Below are positions 38,318 to 48,509 of a stretch of 64,000 nt of DNA, piece after piece. A program made the position numbers and the translations under genes. The stretch comes from Nematostella vectensis (Eukaryota > Cnidaria > Anthozoa > Actiniaria > Edwardsiidae), in assembly GCF_932526225.1 (NCBI RefSeq), contig NC_064046.1, forward strand, positions 6,125,306 through 6,189,305. The letters run 5' to 3'. The notes beneath the pieces were generated by a model, which saw only the letters and a program-made list of their open reading frames with translations, was not told the DNA's origin and made no database searches. The number at the start of each line of letters is the position of its first letter. The first letter of the stretch is position 1.

Positions 38318-38443
38318 CTTCACGCTCTCCCTCCACTGTTCCTTGGCCTGTTCTGCTGTGTAAGTCTTTAGTCCGTAGTTGGACATGAAATGCCCACGCT
38401 CAGCGCCGCGGGGATTAGGTTCTTCAGCTTGTTCCTCTGCCAT
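38318..38443 (-). CDS. Probable first coding exon of an unrecognised gene
   Basis: On -, ATG at 38443-38441 opens 42 codons: MAEEQAEEPNP, then GHFMSNYGLKTYTAEQ and EQWRESVK, ending at a donor AAG|GTGGGT in phase 0. An in-frame TAG two codons upstream sets the start. A possible acceptor (TATTTCAG) lies 8 bases before the ATG, so a 5' UTR exon is possible. A TGACGTCA element lies at about 38488-38495. The 38397-38551 segment has a decayed copy at 19860-20013. The exon at 36956-37090 could follow in phase. Family not recognised. Confidence 0.5.
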
Positions 38444-39233
38444 TTTCTATCCTGAAATACTGAAGCTTTTCGTTTCTTCTGTCTCTATGACGTCAGTAAC
38501 TGTTTGTACGCGCAAATGGAATGTAGGGATCGAATGCGCACTCTTTCGGAAAGTCGCGCTCGAACCTCGAACCGTTTACCGCGCTCTACACAACCGGGAC
38601 GCGACACAGGTATTCTCACAGTGTGTGATAACGCTACGTTGTGACTTTGTTTGTAGTAAACATGCTTTATTATGGTGGGGGACTTAGCAGCGTAGCTCGC
38701 AAACTACTCACCTAAATAGCTTAGAAATTTATCATCAAATTCATTCAGGACTCAACAATCAAGTACGAATATTATTGAGATTTCTATTATTTTATTTCAT
38801 AGTAGAATGAATAATTCATTTTAACCCCTATGTTTACTTACAATTAAGTCGAAACGTAGTGTTTTTACATCACTGATATTGGGATACCTGTGGACGCGAA
38901 GGGACTAATACACGACCATTCCGAATAAAGTCATAACGTGCAGTGTGCTCTTGTCAATCACGTACTGGTGACACAACACTGGCTGATTTTCAAACTCATG
39001 AAATTATAATAATAATATAACATCGATAACAATGTAGTCGAGGCGCTGCTATAGCTTGAGTGCAGAACCAGTGTCACGTGACCTACAGAAACCTAACAAA
39101 GACATACTTTAAAGAAGTTCCTCGCGTTTCCTAACCAGTGTCCTCTACTAACTATTAACAAATAAAAATTGATCAGTTAGCCGACAAATTTGTTTTTTAA
39201 GTTAATATGCTGGCATAAAGAATCTCTACTTAC

Positions 39234-39266
39234 CAGTTCGGGATCTTGCCTTTTCGGGAAGAACAT
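39234..39266 (-). other. Candidate short 5' exon with strong donor
   Basis: On -, ATG at 39266-39264 gives 11 codons (MFFPKRQDPEL) to CTG|GTAAGT. Joined to the acceptor before 38443 it would read a different frame from the MAEEQ start and stop soon after, so it would act as an upstream ORF and not as the N-terminus. This is weak evidence for a 5' exon of the unrecognised - strand gene. Confidence 0.25.
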
Positions 39267-40013
39267 ATGACATCAAGATTTGATTGTTCTAGCGAAAAAT
39301 ACGAAAACATCATCATAGAAAATATTAGAGCTTCCTTTGCAGAGACTATTTCCATGCCCTGGCAGCCAATATGCGGTACTTTTACGATTTTTATGTGCGA
39401 AGAAGAGTAAAGGCCATGTTTTGACGAGAGAAGAGATTTTCAAGCGCGAAAGAAGAATTTCAAAATATAATTTTTCAACGACGCCACTTCACAAGCGATT
39501 ATTTTTGCTTCTTTATAGATTTTTTATGTATTTTCAGTCGAGTCTCTAATGTGTGGAGTTTGGTTTTGCCAAGTTTCGTCGATGGTAACGGAAAAAAATG
39601 GTAACTCTTTTGGAATAACTGGTGGTGCGAAGGGTAGCGATTCGAAGTGAGGCAGATAGTAATTGCTAGACCAAACACAGCTAGCCCAGGCTCTGTCAAT
39701 GCCAGTAATTTGAACCGACCGGCTCATTGAAGTTGTTACTTTATGCAATTATTCTTCATAAAAATGTAATAAATTCAATCCAACTTGATGTTCTAAATTT
39801 CACCGAACAGCGCTAAAGCGGCCCCAATGCGCTCTAAATCGCTTAAACGTGGAAATAATAGACGGCTAATAGTACTAAATCACGTTGGATTTATTACCAG
39901 CGTATCCACTTATACAAGGCTCTTTATTTGGTATGAAAATAAAAGTAAAACCTTACCTATTTGCCTATCTACAATATGTAGTTTATGTACATATATACAT
40001 GGTGTCTATAGAT
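39267..40013. other. Intergenic stretch, no gene seen
   Basis: Several 60-75-codon frames occur on both strands, but none has motifs or splice context. The right end adjoins the 3' end of a - strand retroelement. Confidence 0.45.
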
Positions 40014-41035
40014 CTAGACAGTTAAAACAGCTCTGTCCCTAAGAAAATTCTTGCATAGGTTATAGAAATGTTTATCAGTACAGTTCCTAATGGGGGCTGG
40101 TAATGAGTCAAACAGTTTGGCTGATGAGTGCTGGAAGGTGTTCGCTAGGAGTGGAGTAACTAATTAAGTTGCCGCAAGGGTAGGTCTAGCTATTTCAAGT
40201 TTCAAGTAGAAAGGCCAGTTAGAAGAGTACATAGCTCTAAAAGTGTTTCTGAGTAGTGAGTTATCTCTTAATTCATGCAAAGGCATGAATTAAGAGATAA
40301 GAAAGTATTGAGCTTAGCTTGGTCGTGTCGTAATGGCTGCTGGTTGGGATGGAGAATGCAATGTATAATACACCAGACTTCCTTAGGCTTTCTTGGAGAC
40401 AGCGCCATTCGTGTTAAGGTCTCGCAGGCCCGACGTATGGTTGATTTCAGCTTGTTTCTGGTATCCCTAAAAGCTTTCCATGAATCCCTTGAGCGGGGTT
40501 GGCGGGCCTCTTTGCAGAGTTCGTAACGCTGTTGTTGTAGTGAGCGGATTCGGGTGTCCTCCATCCATGGTGCAGGCGGTCTGGTTATGCGCATCTACCG
40601 GAGAGGGGCATGTCTTTCAAGGCAGTTAGAGAACAACAGGCTGTTGAAATATTCGAGCTGGTCATCTGACAAATGGATAATGTTTAGTGGAAGCGTATTA
40701 AAATCGTCAATGAATTCCTGCTCCTTAAACTTCTTGAATTTTCTAATAAACTTGTACCGCAGCTTAAAACGGTCTGTTCGAGCATTTAAGCAGGCAAACG
40801 GTCACTGACAATGGTCCTGGTCACTGACAATGCTGGCGGGGATGACATCGGTATCAGTGACGCGAGACGGATGGTTTGTAATAATATGATAAATGAGTGT
40901 TCGGGAGTTTCTAGTAACTCGTGTTACTGGTTTGGTTACAATTTGTTCAAGTCCAAACATATCCAGTATTGAAATATATCGTGAAGAGTCGGGAGCACCC
41001 AATAGATCGATAGTAATGCTGTAAGCACCAGCATT
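40014..41035 (-). mobile_element. Internally deleted non-LTR retrotransposon fragment
   Basis: Read on -, the end of an AP-type endonuclease domain comes first (LDMFGLEQIVTKPVTRVTR, LIYHIITNHPS, SDQDH). A linker follows (RFKLRYKFIRKFKKF, then APWMEDTRIRSLQQQRYEL), with in-frame stops at about 40818 and 40595. The catalytic reverse transcriptase is missing. After a fold-back junction (40261-40300) comes the C-terminal tail (SSNWPFYLKLEIARPTLAAT, KLFDSLPAPIRN) with one internal stop, ending in TAG at 40014-40016. This matches the CR1/L2/Jockey ORF2 order. It is dead. Confidence 0.7.
40261..40300. repeat. Perfect 18-bp stem palindrome at a retroelement deletion junction
   Basis: TTATCTCTTAATTCATGC (40261-40278) and its complement (40283-40300) are separated by four bases. 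The palindrome sits exactly where the endonuclease-linker part meets the C-terminal part of the - strand retroelement. Confidence 0.85.
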
Positions 41036-41507
41036 CCGTCCCAGGAAGAGGTCACGTGACTAAGTAGATCCTCAAAGCTATTCAGTCAATCAGAGGCAGT
41101 CATAAGTAGATCTATAAATGACTCCTAGCAAAAGTTGGCTTTGCTTGTTCCGCCCTGGTAACTCAATCCATAAATGCTCTAGGTCCGGTTTCAGCCTTTC
41201 GAGATCTTGTCTCCGTTTGTATGGGATGCTGTCATGATATACGCTCCAACGCCTCCGGCTATCGCTGACGATGACGGAATTCCGTTACGAAACCCTCTAT
41301 CGATACATAGTCTAGCAGGTCTTTTTGGTCCCTCAACTACCCCCCTTTGGGCACCTAGCTTAAAGGGATTAATTGCTCAAGCCAGCATATTGTATTTCAG
41401 TTATCTCTAGTCTTGATTGCTAGCACACGTTCACAGCTTCACTCTATAATTCTTTGTTCTTTTCAACGTTTATATATCAAGCTCATATTGTTTTTTCCAC
41501 TGTTACG

Positions 41508-42410
41508 ATGCCGCGAGAAAAGAAATGTCCAGGCTGCAAGAAGCCAGTAAATGATCATGATTTTGGCGTGCCAGGGAAACATTGTGACGGTCCTGGGGGC
41601 GTTCCCGAAATTCGGGGCAATTCTACTACACGGAACGACGAACTGTTGAATTCGCTCGCCGCCGCTGTTCAAACTCTCACGGCCGAGGTTCAAAGTTTGA
41701 AGGCCGATCATGCTAGCAGTCGTCAGTCCCATTCCTTGCCGCCCTCCGACGTTGCTTCGTCGTCGCGATCTTCTAAAGATGTATCGCCGCGCCGTGCGAC
41801 GACGGTTACTTTGCCCGAGCTTAGAGCCATGGATGACTTGGCCGACGCGGCGGATCGACGTGTGGCTCATGTTCTGCCCATTGCATCCAGTGAGTCCGAT
41901 GAGGAAGCTGATATGGGTGCGCTGGCTTCCTCTCCGTTACGGAAGCCAAATAAAGCTGAATTCGTGGCGGGGTATGCACAGATTCTACAATTACGAGAGA
42001 TCAGTTCGTTCGAGCGCGCCGAACGACACAAACATTTGGTAACTCTGATGTACCACGCACAGCTATACGAATGGGAGGCGGTGCTTGCCTTCCATGGAGC
42101 GGTTTTGCTTGAAATCGAACGTGGCTTATTGAAGTGGGGTGATTCCTTTTCCCACCTCGAAAGCAGAACCCTCCATGGTCAGCTACTTTCACCGCCGAAA
42201 AAGCAGTCTTACAGTTCAGGGCCGACATTGTTTTGTAGAGATTATCAACGCGAGAAGTGCATTTATACCAAGGATCATTATGGTTACGTCCGAGGCGAAC
42301 GTAAATGGGTAAAACATATTTGTGCGGCTTGTTGGGTACAATCGAGAAAACAGGAATCGCATAGAGAGGATTCATCTGATTGTCCGCTTTCAGGGGAATC
42401 AAAAAACTGA
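41508..42410 (+). CDS. DIRS gag-like protein
   Basis: 300 residues from ATG 41508 (upstream in-frame codons to 41454 are probably leader). The N-terminus has a zinc-knuckle-like CPGCKKPVNDHDFG followed by H and C. A Ser/Arg-rich middle follows, then a helical segment (AELVAGYAQIL-like, FERAERHKHLV). Near the C-terminus is a cysteine cluster (FCRDYQREKC, HICAACW). This organisation matches the first ORF of cnidarian DIRS elements. It overlaps the RT ORF by 31 bases in another frame, as is usual when the second ORF is reached by frameshift or reinitiation. The ORF itself is intact. Confidence 0.55.
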   Translation: MPREKKCPGCKKPVNDHDFGVPGKHCDGPGGVPEIRGNSTTRNDELLNSLAAAVQTLTAEVQSLKADHASSRQSHSLPPSDVASSSRSSKDVSPRRATTVTLPELRAMDDLADAADRRVAHVLPIASSESDEEADMGALASSPLRKPNKAEFVAGYAQILQLREISSFERAERHKHLVTLMYHAQLYEWEAVLAFHGAVLLEIERGLLKWGDSFSHLESRTLHGQLLSPPKKQSYSSGPTLFCRDYQREKCIYTKDHYGYVRGERKWVKHICAACWVQSRKQESHREDSSDCPLSGESKN

Positions 42411-43171
42411 TAAACTTCGCCCTTGGTCAAGACATTGGGGGCGTTCCTTCCGTTACTGTTGCTTCATTTCCGGATATGTCGTTTTGTGCTTTGAATGCTG
42501 ATGCTTGCTCCCAGCCGCTAAAGGCTGCAGTTCCTGACTGTCGTGGCTTTTCCACGGGCGCTGATTATATTCATGATGTGTGTTTTCCTCAGCCGGTGGA
42601 GGCTGGTGTTCTAGACTGTCGTGGTTTTTCCACGGCCTTTCCTCGTGACTCTCAGCAGGCGAATGATTTTTATTTGTACGCACATGAGTTAGTTTTTCGT
42701 TCTGGTCGCCCGAACTTTGTGGTTTCTCGCCTGCCCGTTCCAAGTTCACTAAAGATCAATACTTGGAGGACTTTGTTGTATGATTATGACGACCAAATGA
42801 TTTGTGATTTCCTGGAGTTTGGTTGGCCGGTGGGTTTCACTGGCGATACTGTTCCTATTTTTGATGCTCGCACTCACCGGGGTGCGCTCAATTTTGCGAC
42901 TCAAGTTTCAGAGCATTTACAACGTGAAGTCTCGCTTGGTCGTGTCGCTGGGCCGTTTACGGATCCTCCCTTCGGGGGTGGATTTGTTACTTCACCGTTG
43001 AACACGGTTCCCAAGCGAGATTCTGAAGAACGTAGGGTAATTGTGGACTTGAGCTGGCCTAAGGGCGGTTCAGTAAATGATGGTATTCCATGTGATAGTT
43101 TTCTGGGAGATCCGTTCGTGACTTGTTATCCCACATTTTGCTTATATTTTGACTTTATGTACAGTTTTTAA
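42380..43171 (+). pseudogene. DIRS reverse transcriptase, 5' part only
   Basis: The frame carries an internal repeat (CRGFSTGADY and CRGFSTAFPR). The RT fingers follow: GPFTDPPFGGGFVTSPLNTV, PKRDSEERRVIVDLSWPKGG, VNDGIP and FLGDPF. The PKG-SVNDGIP block is diagnostic of DIRS/Ngaro reverse transcriptases. Palm motifs with the catalytic aspartates never appear, because the frame runs into unrelated sequence after about 43135 and stops at 43171. Inactive. Confidence 0.7.
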
Positions 43172-43293
43172 GTCGTTCGATTGCACCACCTTCGATTCGT
43201 AATTATTTAAGTGGGGTCAAGTTATTACATCTTTTCGCCGGTTATGACTATGCATTTACTAAGGATTTTAGTTTATCCATATTATGGCTTTGA
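43162..43293 (+). pseudogene. DIRS tyrosine recombinase fragment
   Basis: Reads SIAPPSIRNYLSGVKLLHLF, then DYAFTKDFSLSILWL and a TGA. This is the core-binding region of DIRS tyrosine recombinases (P-S-I-x-N-YLSGVK-x-LH). The catalytic R-H-R-Y part is absent. It directly follows the truncated RT, so the element has lost its middle. Confidence 0.65.
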
Positions 43294-43339
43294 GGTCACT
43301 CAAGCAAACACGGTCGAGGTTGCATTTGCATCTATTAAG

Positions 43340-46300
43340 TCTATGTCACGCTACCGTCACACACCACCATCAAGATTAAATCTGAATAATTCGTCACGCG
43401 TCATGCAATTACTGTTGATAATTGCCTCCGACTGTTCGATGATGAACCCTGGCCCCGTCAAACACCCTTGCGGCGCTTGCGGAAAGCCTACGAAGTCAAA
43501 CCAAAAGGCAATATGCTGCGATGAGTGCGGACATTGGATGCATGCTAAATGTATTTACATGTCTTGAGAATCGTACCAGAGATACGTAAATGAGTCGAAG
43601 CTAATATGGATCTGTAATATATGCGCTTTTCCAAATTTTTCCTCGGGACATTTCGTAGAAGACACAAGATTGATCGAAGAAAACAGCTTTGCTCCTCTTG
43701 CAGATTCATCTTTAGAGGGCACATCGATGAATGGAGCAAATGATTCTGACCTGCTCGAGCCGCCACGCTGTATATCTTCGAGTACACCCGTGCGGCCTAC
43801 TCGCCGTGGACCTCGCAATCCTGCAAAGCTAACGTGCATGGAGATCAATTGCAATAGTATCCAAAGCAGTGAAAGAGCAGCTATCTTTGCTAGCCATGTC
43901 TCAACACACAAACCCGACATCGTATTTGGTTGTGAGTCAAAGCTGTCACCCGAAGATCCTACAGCGGCGAGTTTCCCATCAGATTATAACGTTTTTAGAA
44001 AGGAACGTTCTGGTAGCGGAGGAGGTGGAATTTTCATCGCTGTGAAACATGATATTCCGTCGTACGAGCTACCAGACATAACCACAAACCCAGAGGATGA
44101 GTCTCTGTGGGCAGCAATCCGTTGCGCCAACAAGAAGACTGTCTATATATGCGCGTTTTACAAGCCCCCTGATGCTCCTGCTACCCGTCTGGATTTCCTA
44201 CAAGAGTCTATTTTAAGGTCTTTTCGCAAAACAAGAAATCCCGCCCAAACATCGTAATAAGTAGCGATTTTAACTGTGGCGACATAGACTGGCGTAATGA
44301 TCCACCATCTATTACAAATCACCCAACAGCATCTATGATGCAGAAACTGTTAGACCTGATTTCGAATAACGCCCTCATTCAGCATGTCACTAAACCGACA
44401 CGCCCAGTTTCTCTAAAGACATTGGACCTTGTGATATCATCCACACCAGCTCTTGTATCTGATATTACAATCCATCCAGGGATGAGCGACCATGACATCG
44501 TAAAGTTTAACATCAACACTAAAACCAGGCGGATAAAGACCCCCCCACATAAAGTGTACCTCTATAACAAGATGGACCTTGCGGCCCTTAAGCGCGATGT
44601 GGCTAAATTGTCAGAAGATTTCACTCTTTGCTGCGAGGAAAGATCTTTGGAGGAAAATTGGTCCTTCTTTGAAGACCGGTTGAAATCTGCAGTGGAATCG
44701 CATATCCCATACAGGTTCACAAAATCTAAAACATCTCTGCCTTGGATAACACAGTCAGTCAAACGTCAAATACGAAAGCGTGACCGCCTTCTATCTAAAG
44801 CATTGAAAAGTAACAACAAAAACTCCCAAGCTTGGCGCAATTATCGTCACCAGAGAAACCATGTAGTGAAATTACTCAAGGCAGCCCATAACCACTACTT
44901 GAATACAGTGATTGGTGGAAGCCTGGGGTCAAATCCTAAAAAGTTTTGGAGCCATGTCAAGCACTCTAGGACAGAGAGTCGTGGTATTCCCACCTTGCGC
45001 CAAGGGAACTCAATGTTTATTTCAGATAAGGACAAGGCAGAGGCATTGAACAAGTATTTTGAGAGTGTTTTCACTATGGACGATGGTGTCGTTCCCGACC
45101 TTGACCCTCCAACATGTCCCAAAATTAGTGATATTACCATTACTCAGGCTGGCGTATTTAAACAGCTAGCTGGTTTGAATGTAAACAAAAGTAATGGTCC
45201 TGATGGCATCTCGCCTCGCGTGTTACGAGATCTGGCAAAGGAACTATCCGGTGTACTGTGCTTCATTTTTAATCAAAGCTATCAAGATGGAACTTTGCCT
45301 AAAATCTGGCTAAACGCAATGGTCGTACCGGTGCACAAGAAGTCAGCCAAAGACCAACCACAAAATTACCGCCCAATTTCTCTTACATGCATCTGCTGTA
45401 AGATTATGGAGCACATTGTCCTTAGCCACCTGAACAAGCATCTAGCAGCCAACAACATACTGTCTATCTTCCAGCATGGTTTTCGGCAAGCACTATCTTG
45501 TGAGACTCAGCTAGTCCTCACATTCCACGACTGGGCAACTACATTAAACCATCATGGCCAAGTGGATGCTTTACTATTAGATTACAGTAAAGCCTTCGAT
45601 AAAGTGTCGCACTCAAAGCTCCTCAAGAAGCTTTCTCATTATGGCATCGAGGGGAAGACACTAGCATGGATATCTGGCTTTTTGAGAAACAGGTCCCAGT
45701 ACGTGGTAGTCAATGGATCCCACTCTAGCAAAGTGCATGTAACATCAGGCGTTCCACAGAGCTCCGTTCTGGGACCAACTCTGTTCCTACTGTATATAAA
45801 TGACATCTGTGAAGCATCGAAGTCCCAGGTCAGACTCTTTGCTGATGATACGATCATTTATCGCCCAATCTCTACAACGGATGACCATACAGCACTCCAA
45901 GAAGATCTGGACGGTGTTTATAAATGATCATCGGCATGGCAAATGGAATTTAATGTGACAAAATGTTACTTACTATCAGTAACGAAGAAGAGAAAACCAT
46001 CAACATACGTGTATACTGCAGGCGCAAAGCCCTTTACTCAAGTGGCAGACCAAGACTATCTTGGAGTAAGATGCAATAAACAACTACGCTGGGGCCCCCA
46101 CTGTTCCAAAATAGCGACGAAGGCTAACAAAACCCTCGGCGCGATTAGAAGAACTTTGAAACCCTGCGAGCCTGCAGTAAAAGAACGTGCTTATTTATCG
46201 CTCGTACGACCATCACTGGAATATGCCTCAGCGGCATGGAGCCCTTATACAGACACAGACGTAAATAGATTAGAACAGGTACAAAAGAACGCAGCCAGAT

Positions 46301-46740
46301 TTGTAACAAACAACTATACTTTCCAAGCTAGCTCCACAGAGCTTGTGAACCAACTAAAATGGGATACGCTTGAAACTAGAAGACTATTCCACCAGTCAGT
46401 TCTAATGTTTAAATTCTATAACAACCTTGTGGCCTGCCCTCTCCCTACTTCTGTTTCTCAACCGTCATATAGAGTCACTAGGAGGCATAACCATAGTTTT
46501 TTGCAACTACAGTCTAATATTCTATCCTATAATTATTCCTTTTTTCCAAGAGCTATAAGAATCTGGAACTTACTTCCCAGTAACGTTGTCAATCAAGTAA
46601 CCCTAGAGGCATTTAAAACAGCCGCTCTGCCGGCCATCAGGCAGCTAAAGGTGCCTTCGCACCTACGCCGGCTTTAAAGCTGACCAACCCTCCCATTACT
46701 AGCGTAAGCTATATATACATGTGTATAGGGAGTATTTATT
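43340..46740 (+). mobile_element. Near full-length non-LTR retrotransposon (CR1/L2-type, PHD finger)
   Basis: One long ORF region holds an N-terminal hydrophobic stretch and NPGP motif, a PHD-type zinc finger, an AP-like endonuclease, a reverse transcriptase and a C-terminal tail. The boundaries are approximate: the 5' edge is where DIRS recombinase similarity ends, and the 3' edge lies in a TA-rich tail after the stop at 46677. I found no clear target duplication. Confidence 0.75.
43424..46677 (+). pseudogene. Non-LTR ORF: PHD finger, endonuclease, reverse transcriptase
   Basis: The order is: LLLIIASDCSMMNPGP (about 43405-43455); a PHD finger (CGACGKPT, CCDECGHWMHAKC); the endonuclease (CMEINCNSIQ, PDIVFGCESK, GSGGGGIFIAVK, SSDFNCGDIDW, MSDHDIV); and the reverse transcriptase (NGPDGISPRVLRDLA, NYRPISLTCICCKIMEH, LLDYSKAFDKVSH, GVPQSSVLGPTLF, catalytic FADD at 45838). 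A tail ends at TAA 46675-46677. Three lesions are visible: TGA at 43565-43567 inside the PHD finger, a frameshift at about 44230-44255 in the endonuclease, and TGA at 45925-45927 where related proteins usually have Trp. Everything else is open, so the copy is fairly young but inactive. Confidence 0.8.
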
Positions 46741-48300
46741 TAAGTATTTAAGTATGTGGCAAATCAGAAAACGTGCTTCAAGAGGTTGCGAAACACTACA
46801 TATTTTAGATAACTTTCCTTTAGAAATCGCAGGTAAACACATTTATTCCACCCTTAGCTTTCATGCATGTTTAGTTTAGTATGATTTCTCTTTGTTTACA
46901 ACTTTATTAGGGCAAGCACTAGTTTCTTTTCGGTTATTTTTAGCCTTTTGTCCATCGTTCATTTCTCGCTCGTGTGCCAAGTCCACAGTTCATTCAGCTT
47001 TATAGGTTCATTTTAGGACACATATCTTGCATATTTTGTTATTAATAGGATTTACTCGCATTAGTACATTTTAACCGGTTCTGCGTTTTCCAAAAAAAAA
47101 AGCTTTTTTGTCGCCAAATTATTTCAAAACTCAATATTTTTTCTGTATTATTTTTGATTAAAACCTTCTTCATATAGCCAAGCATGGATTTAGCGTTAAT
47201 CTAACAGAAACCAAAATTATATCAAATAATCTGGTTCCAGGACTATAAAAAAACAATACTCAATCATTTCTAAAACGCATGCTCGGCTTAATGCACCCAT
47301 ACCTCAAGATTCATAAAACGTATTCAGTATTTGTGTAGCGCGATTGGTTTTAATTACAAGGTTAATAATTGTTAGTAGGTTGGTTTCGGTTTACACTAGT
47401 TTGTTAGCCTGTAATTGCCGTACAAGCCAAACCGTATTTCCTACGAGCGAATTTTACTCAGATTATTTATGATCTACTGAATACACCTATATTGGGAAAA
47501 GGGGTAAGCCCCTTTATGTTATACTGTACATTGTTTTGGTTAGCATAGGTAATGACATGCTGTACGAACCATTTGATTTTCTGGTCTATTCACGATGTGA
47601 TTGTAAATGATATACTTGTGATTGGGCAACTTCGGAATGTGCTATATTCAAGGACGATCTTCGAGAATAACCACGAAGTGATTGCCAGATAATGATCTCT
47701 TAAATGTTATGTAACCTATTGTAAGCCTCTGTTACTAAATTTAGACCCTTTGTGATATGTATTGCAGTTTTTACGTGCTGATTAGTGTTAATAAACAACT
47801 ATTCTCGATCAGTCCAGTAATTACCTTCCCAGCCGTTATGTCGAAACTGACTAATGTCTTATAATTCGTTTTCGAGCAAAATTACTTTGAATATTTGCTT
47901 TTATCTGTATCTAGGACGTCATATTATGACTTCACGGGGTAACGTCATCATAATAGTCAGCAAATTTTTGTTGGTCAACTTGGCAAATATCAGTCCTTCA
48001 TGACTTTCTACAAGGCTTTTATGCTATATTTACTTTTCCTTAGCACCAGATGTCAGTACACCCTTAAAGCAGCCACAGCCACACATCTGTCTGATTAGAT
48101 TATCTCGTATTATATTATTCTGTTCTTGTATTCTAGCTCAGCTTTAGTCGTAGGTCTACTTGGCCGTGCTGGTCTGTGCTATTTTCCATCAAGGATAATG
48201 CATTTCTGCCGATGGAATGTAATGATAGAGGCAGAAATGTTTATTTTGACGGCATGTGAATAACACGTGGGAATGTGAAGAAAGTGCAGTATGGGTATGA
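46741..48300. other. Intergenic stretch, no gene seen
   Basis: AT-rich sequence without a supported coding exon or clear repeat. It does not resume the DIRS recombinase, so I see no evidence that the non-LTR element split a complete DIRS copy here. Confidence 0.45.
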
Positions 48301-48480
48301 GTATATAAGGGAGACATAGCGTGCTAGTGTCACTCTAGCCAGCTCCTCTTTTTAAGCCATGTTGACTTTTGCTAATTTCGTGTCGAGTATGGAGACAGAC
48401 AACGTCGCGGACGTATCTCGGAGCAGCTTTCAGTGCAAGGTGGCCGTCAAGAAGCCGACTAACTTCTAAAAATCTTTGGG
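48300..48480 (+). other. TATA box and relic leader ahead of the 77-bp array
   Basis: TATATAAGGGAG (about 48301-48312) is followed 50 bp later by an ATG (48360) opening 39 codons to a TAA. In the next frame, just after, the sequence reads FGKVGHWRAECS, a zinc-knuckle-like pattern seen in retroelement gag proteins. It may be a retroelement promoter and gag relic out of which the minisatellite grew. Weak evidence. Confidence 0.3.
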
Positions 48481-48509
48481 AAAGTTGGCCACTGGAGGGC
48501 TGAGTGCTC

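Larger units (their letters stand above)
41040..43330 (+). mobile_element. DIRS-type retrotransposon, internally deleted
   Basis: Three coding pieces in DIRS order are present: a gag-like ORF (41508-42410), the start of a reverse transcriptase ORF (42380-43171) and a fragment of a tyrosine-recombinase ORF (43162-43293). The RT stops being recognisable just after the VNDGIP motif and the recombinase core-binding segment follows at once. Most of RT, RNase H and the methylase-like part are therefore deleted. The 5' boundary near 41040 is a guess; inverted terminal repeats were not resolved. A non-LTR element adjoins on the right. Confidence 0.65.

Noticed and set aside
42001..42402. 133-codon frame on -
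   Set aside because: It is antisense to the DIRS gag-like ORF and has no recognisable content.
46741..48300. Continuation of the DIRS element beyond the non-LTR insertion
   Set aside because: I looked for the rest of the tyrosine recombinase (R-H-R-Y region) and did not find it on either strand.
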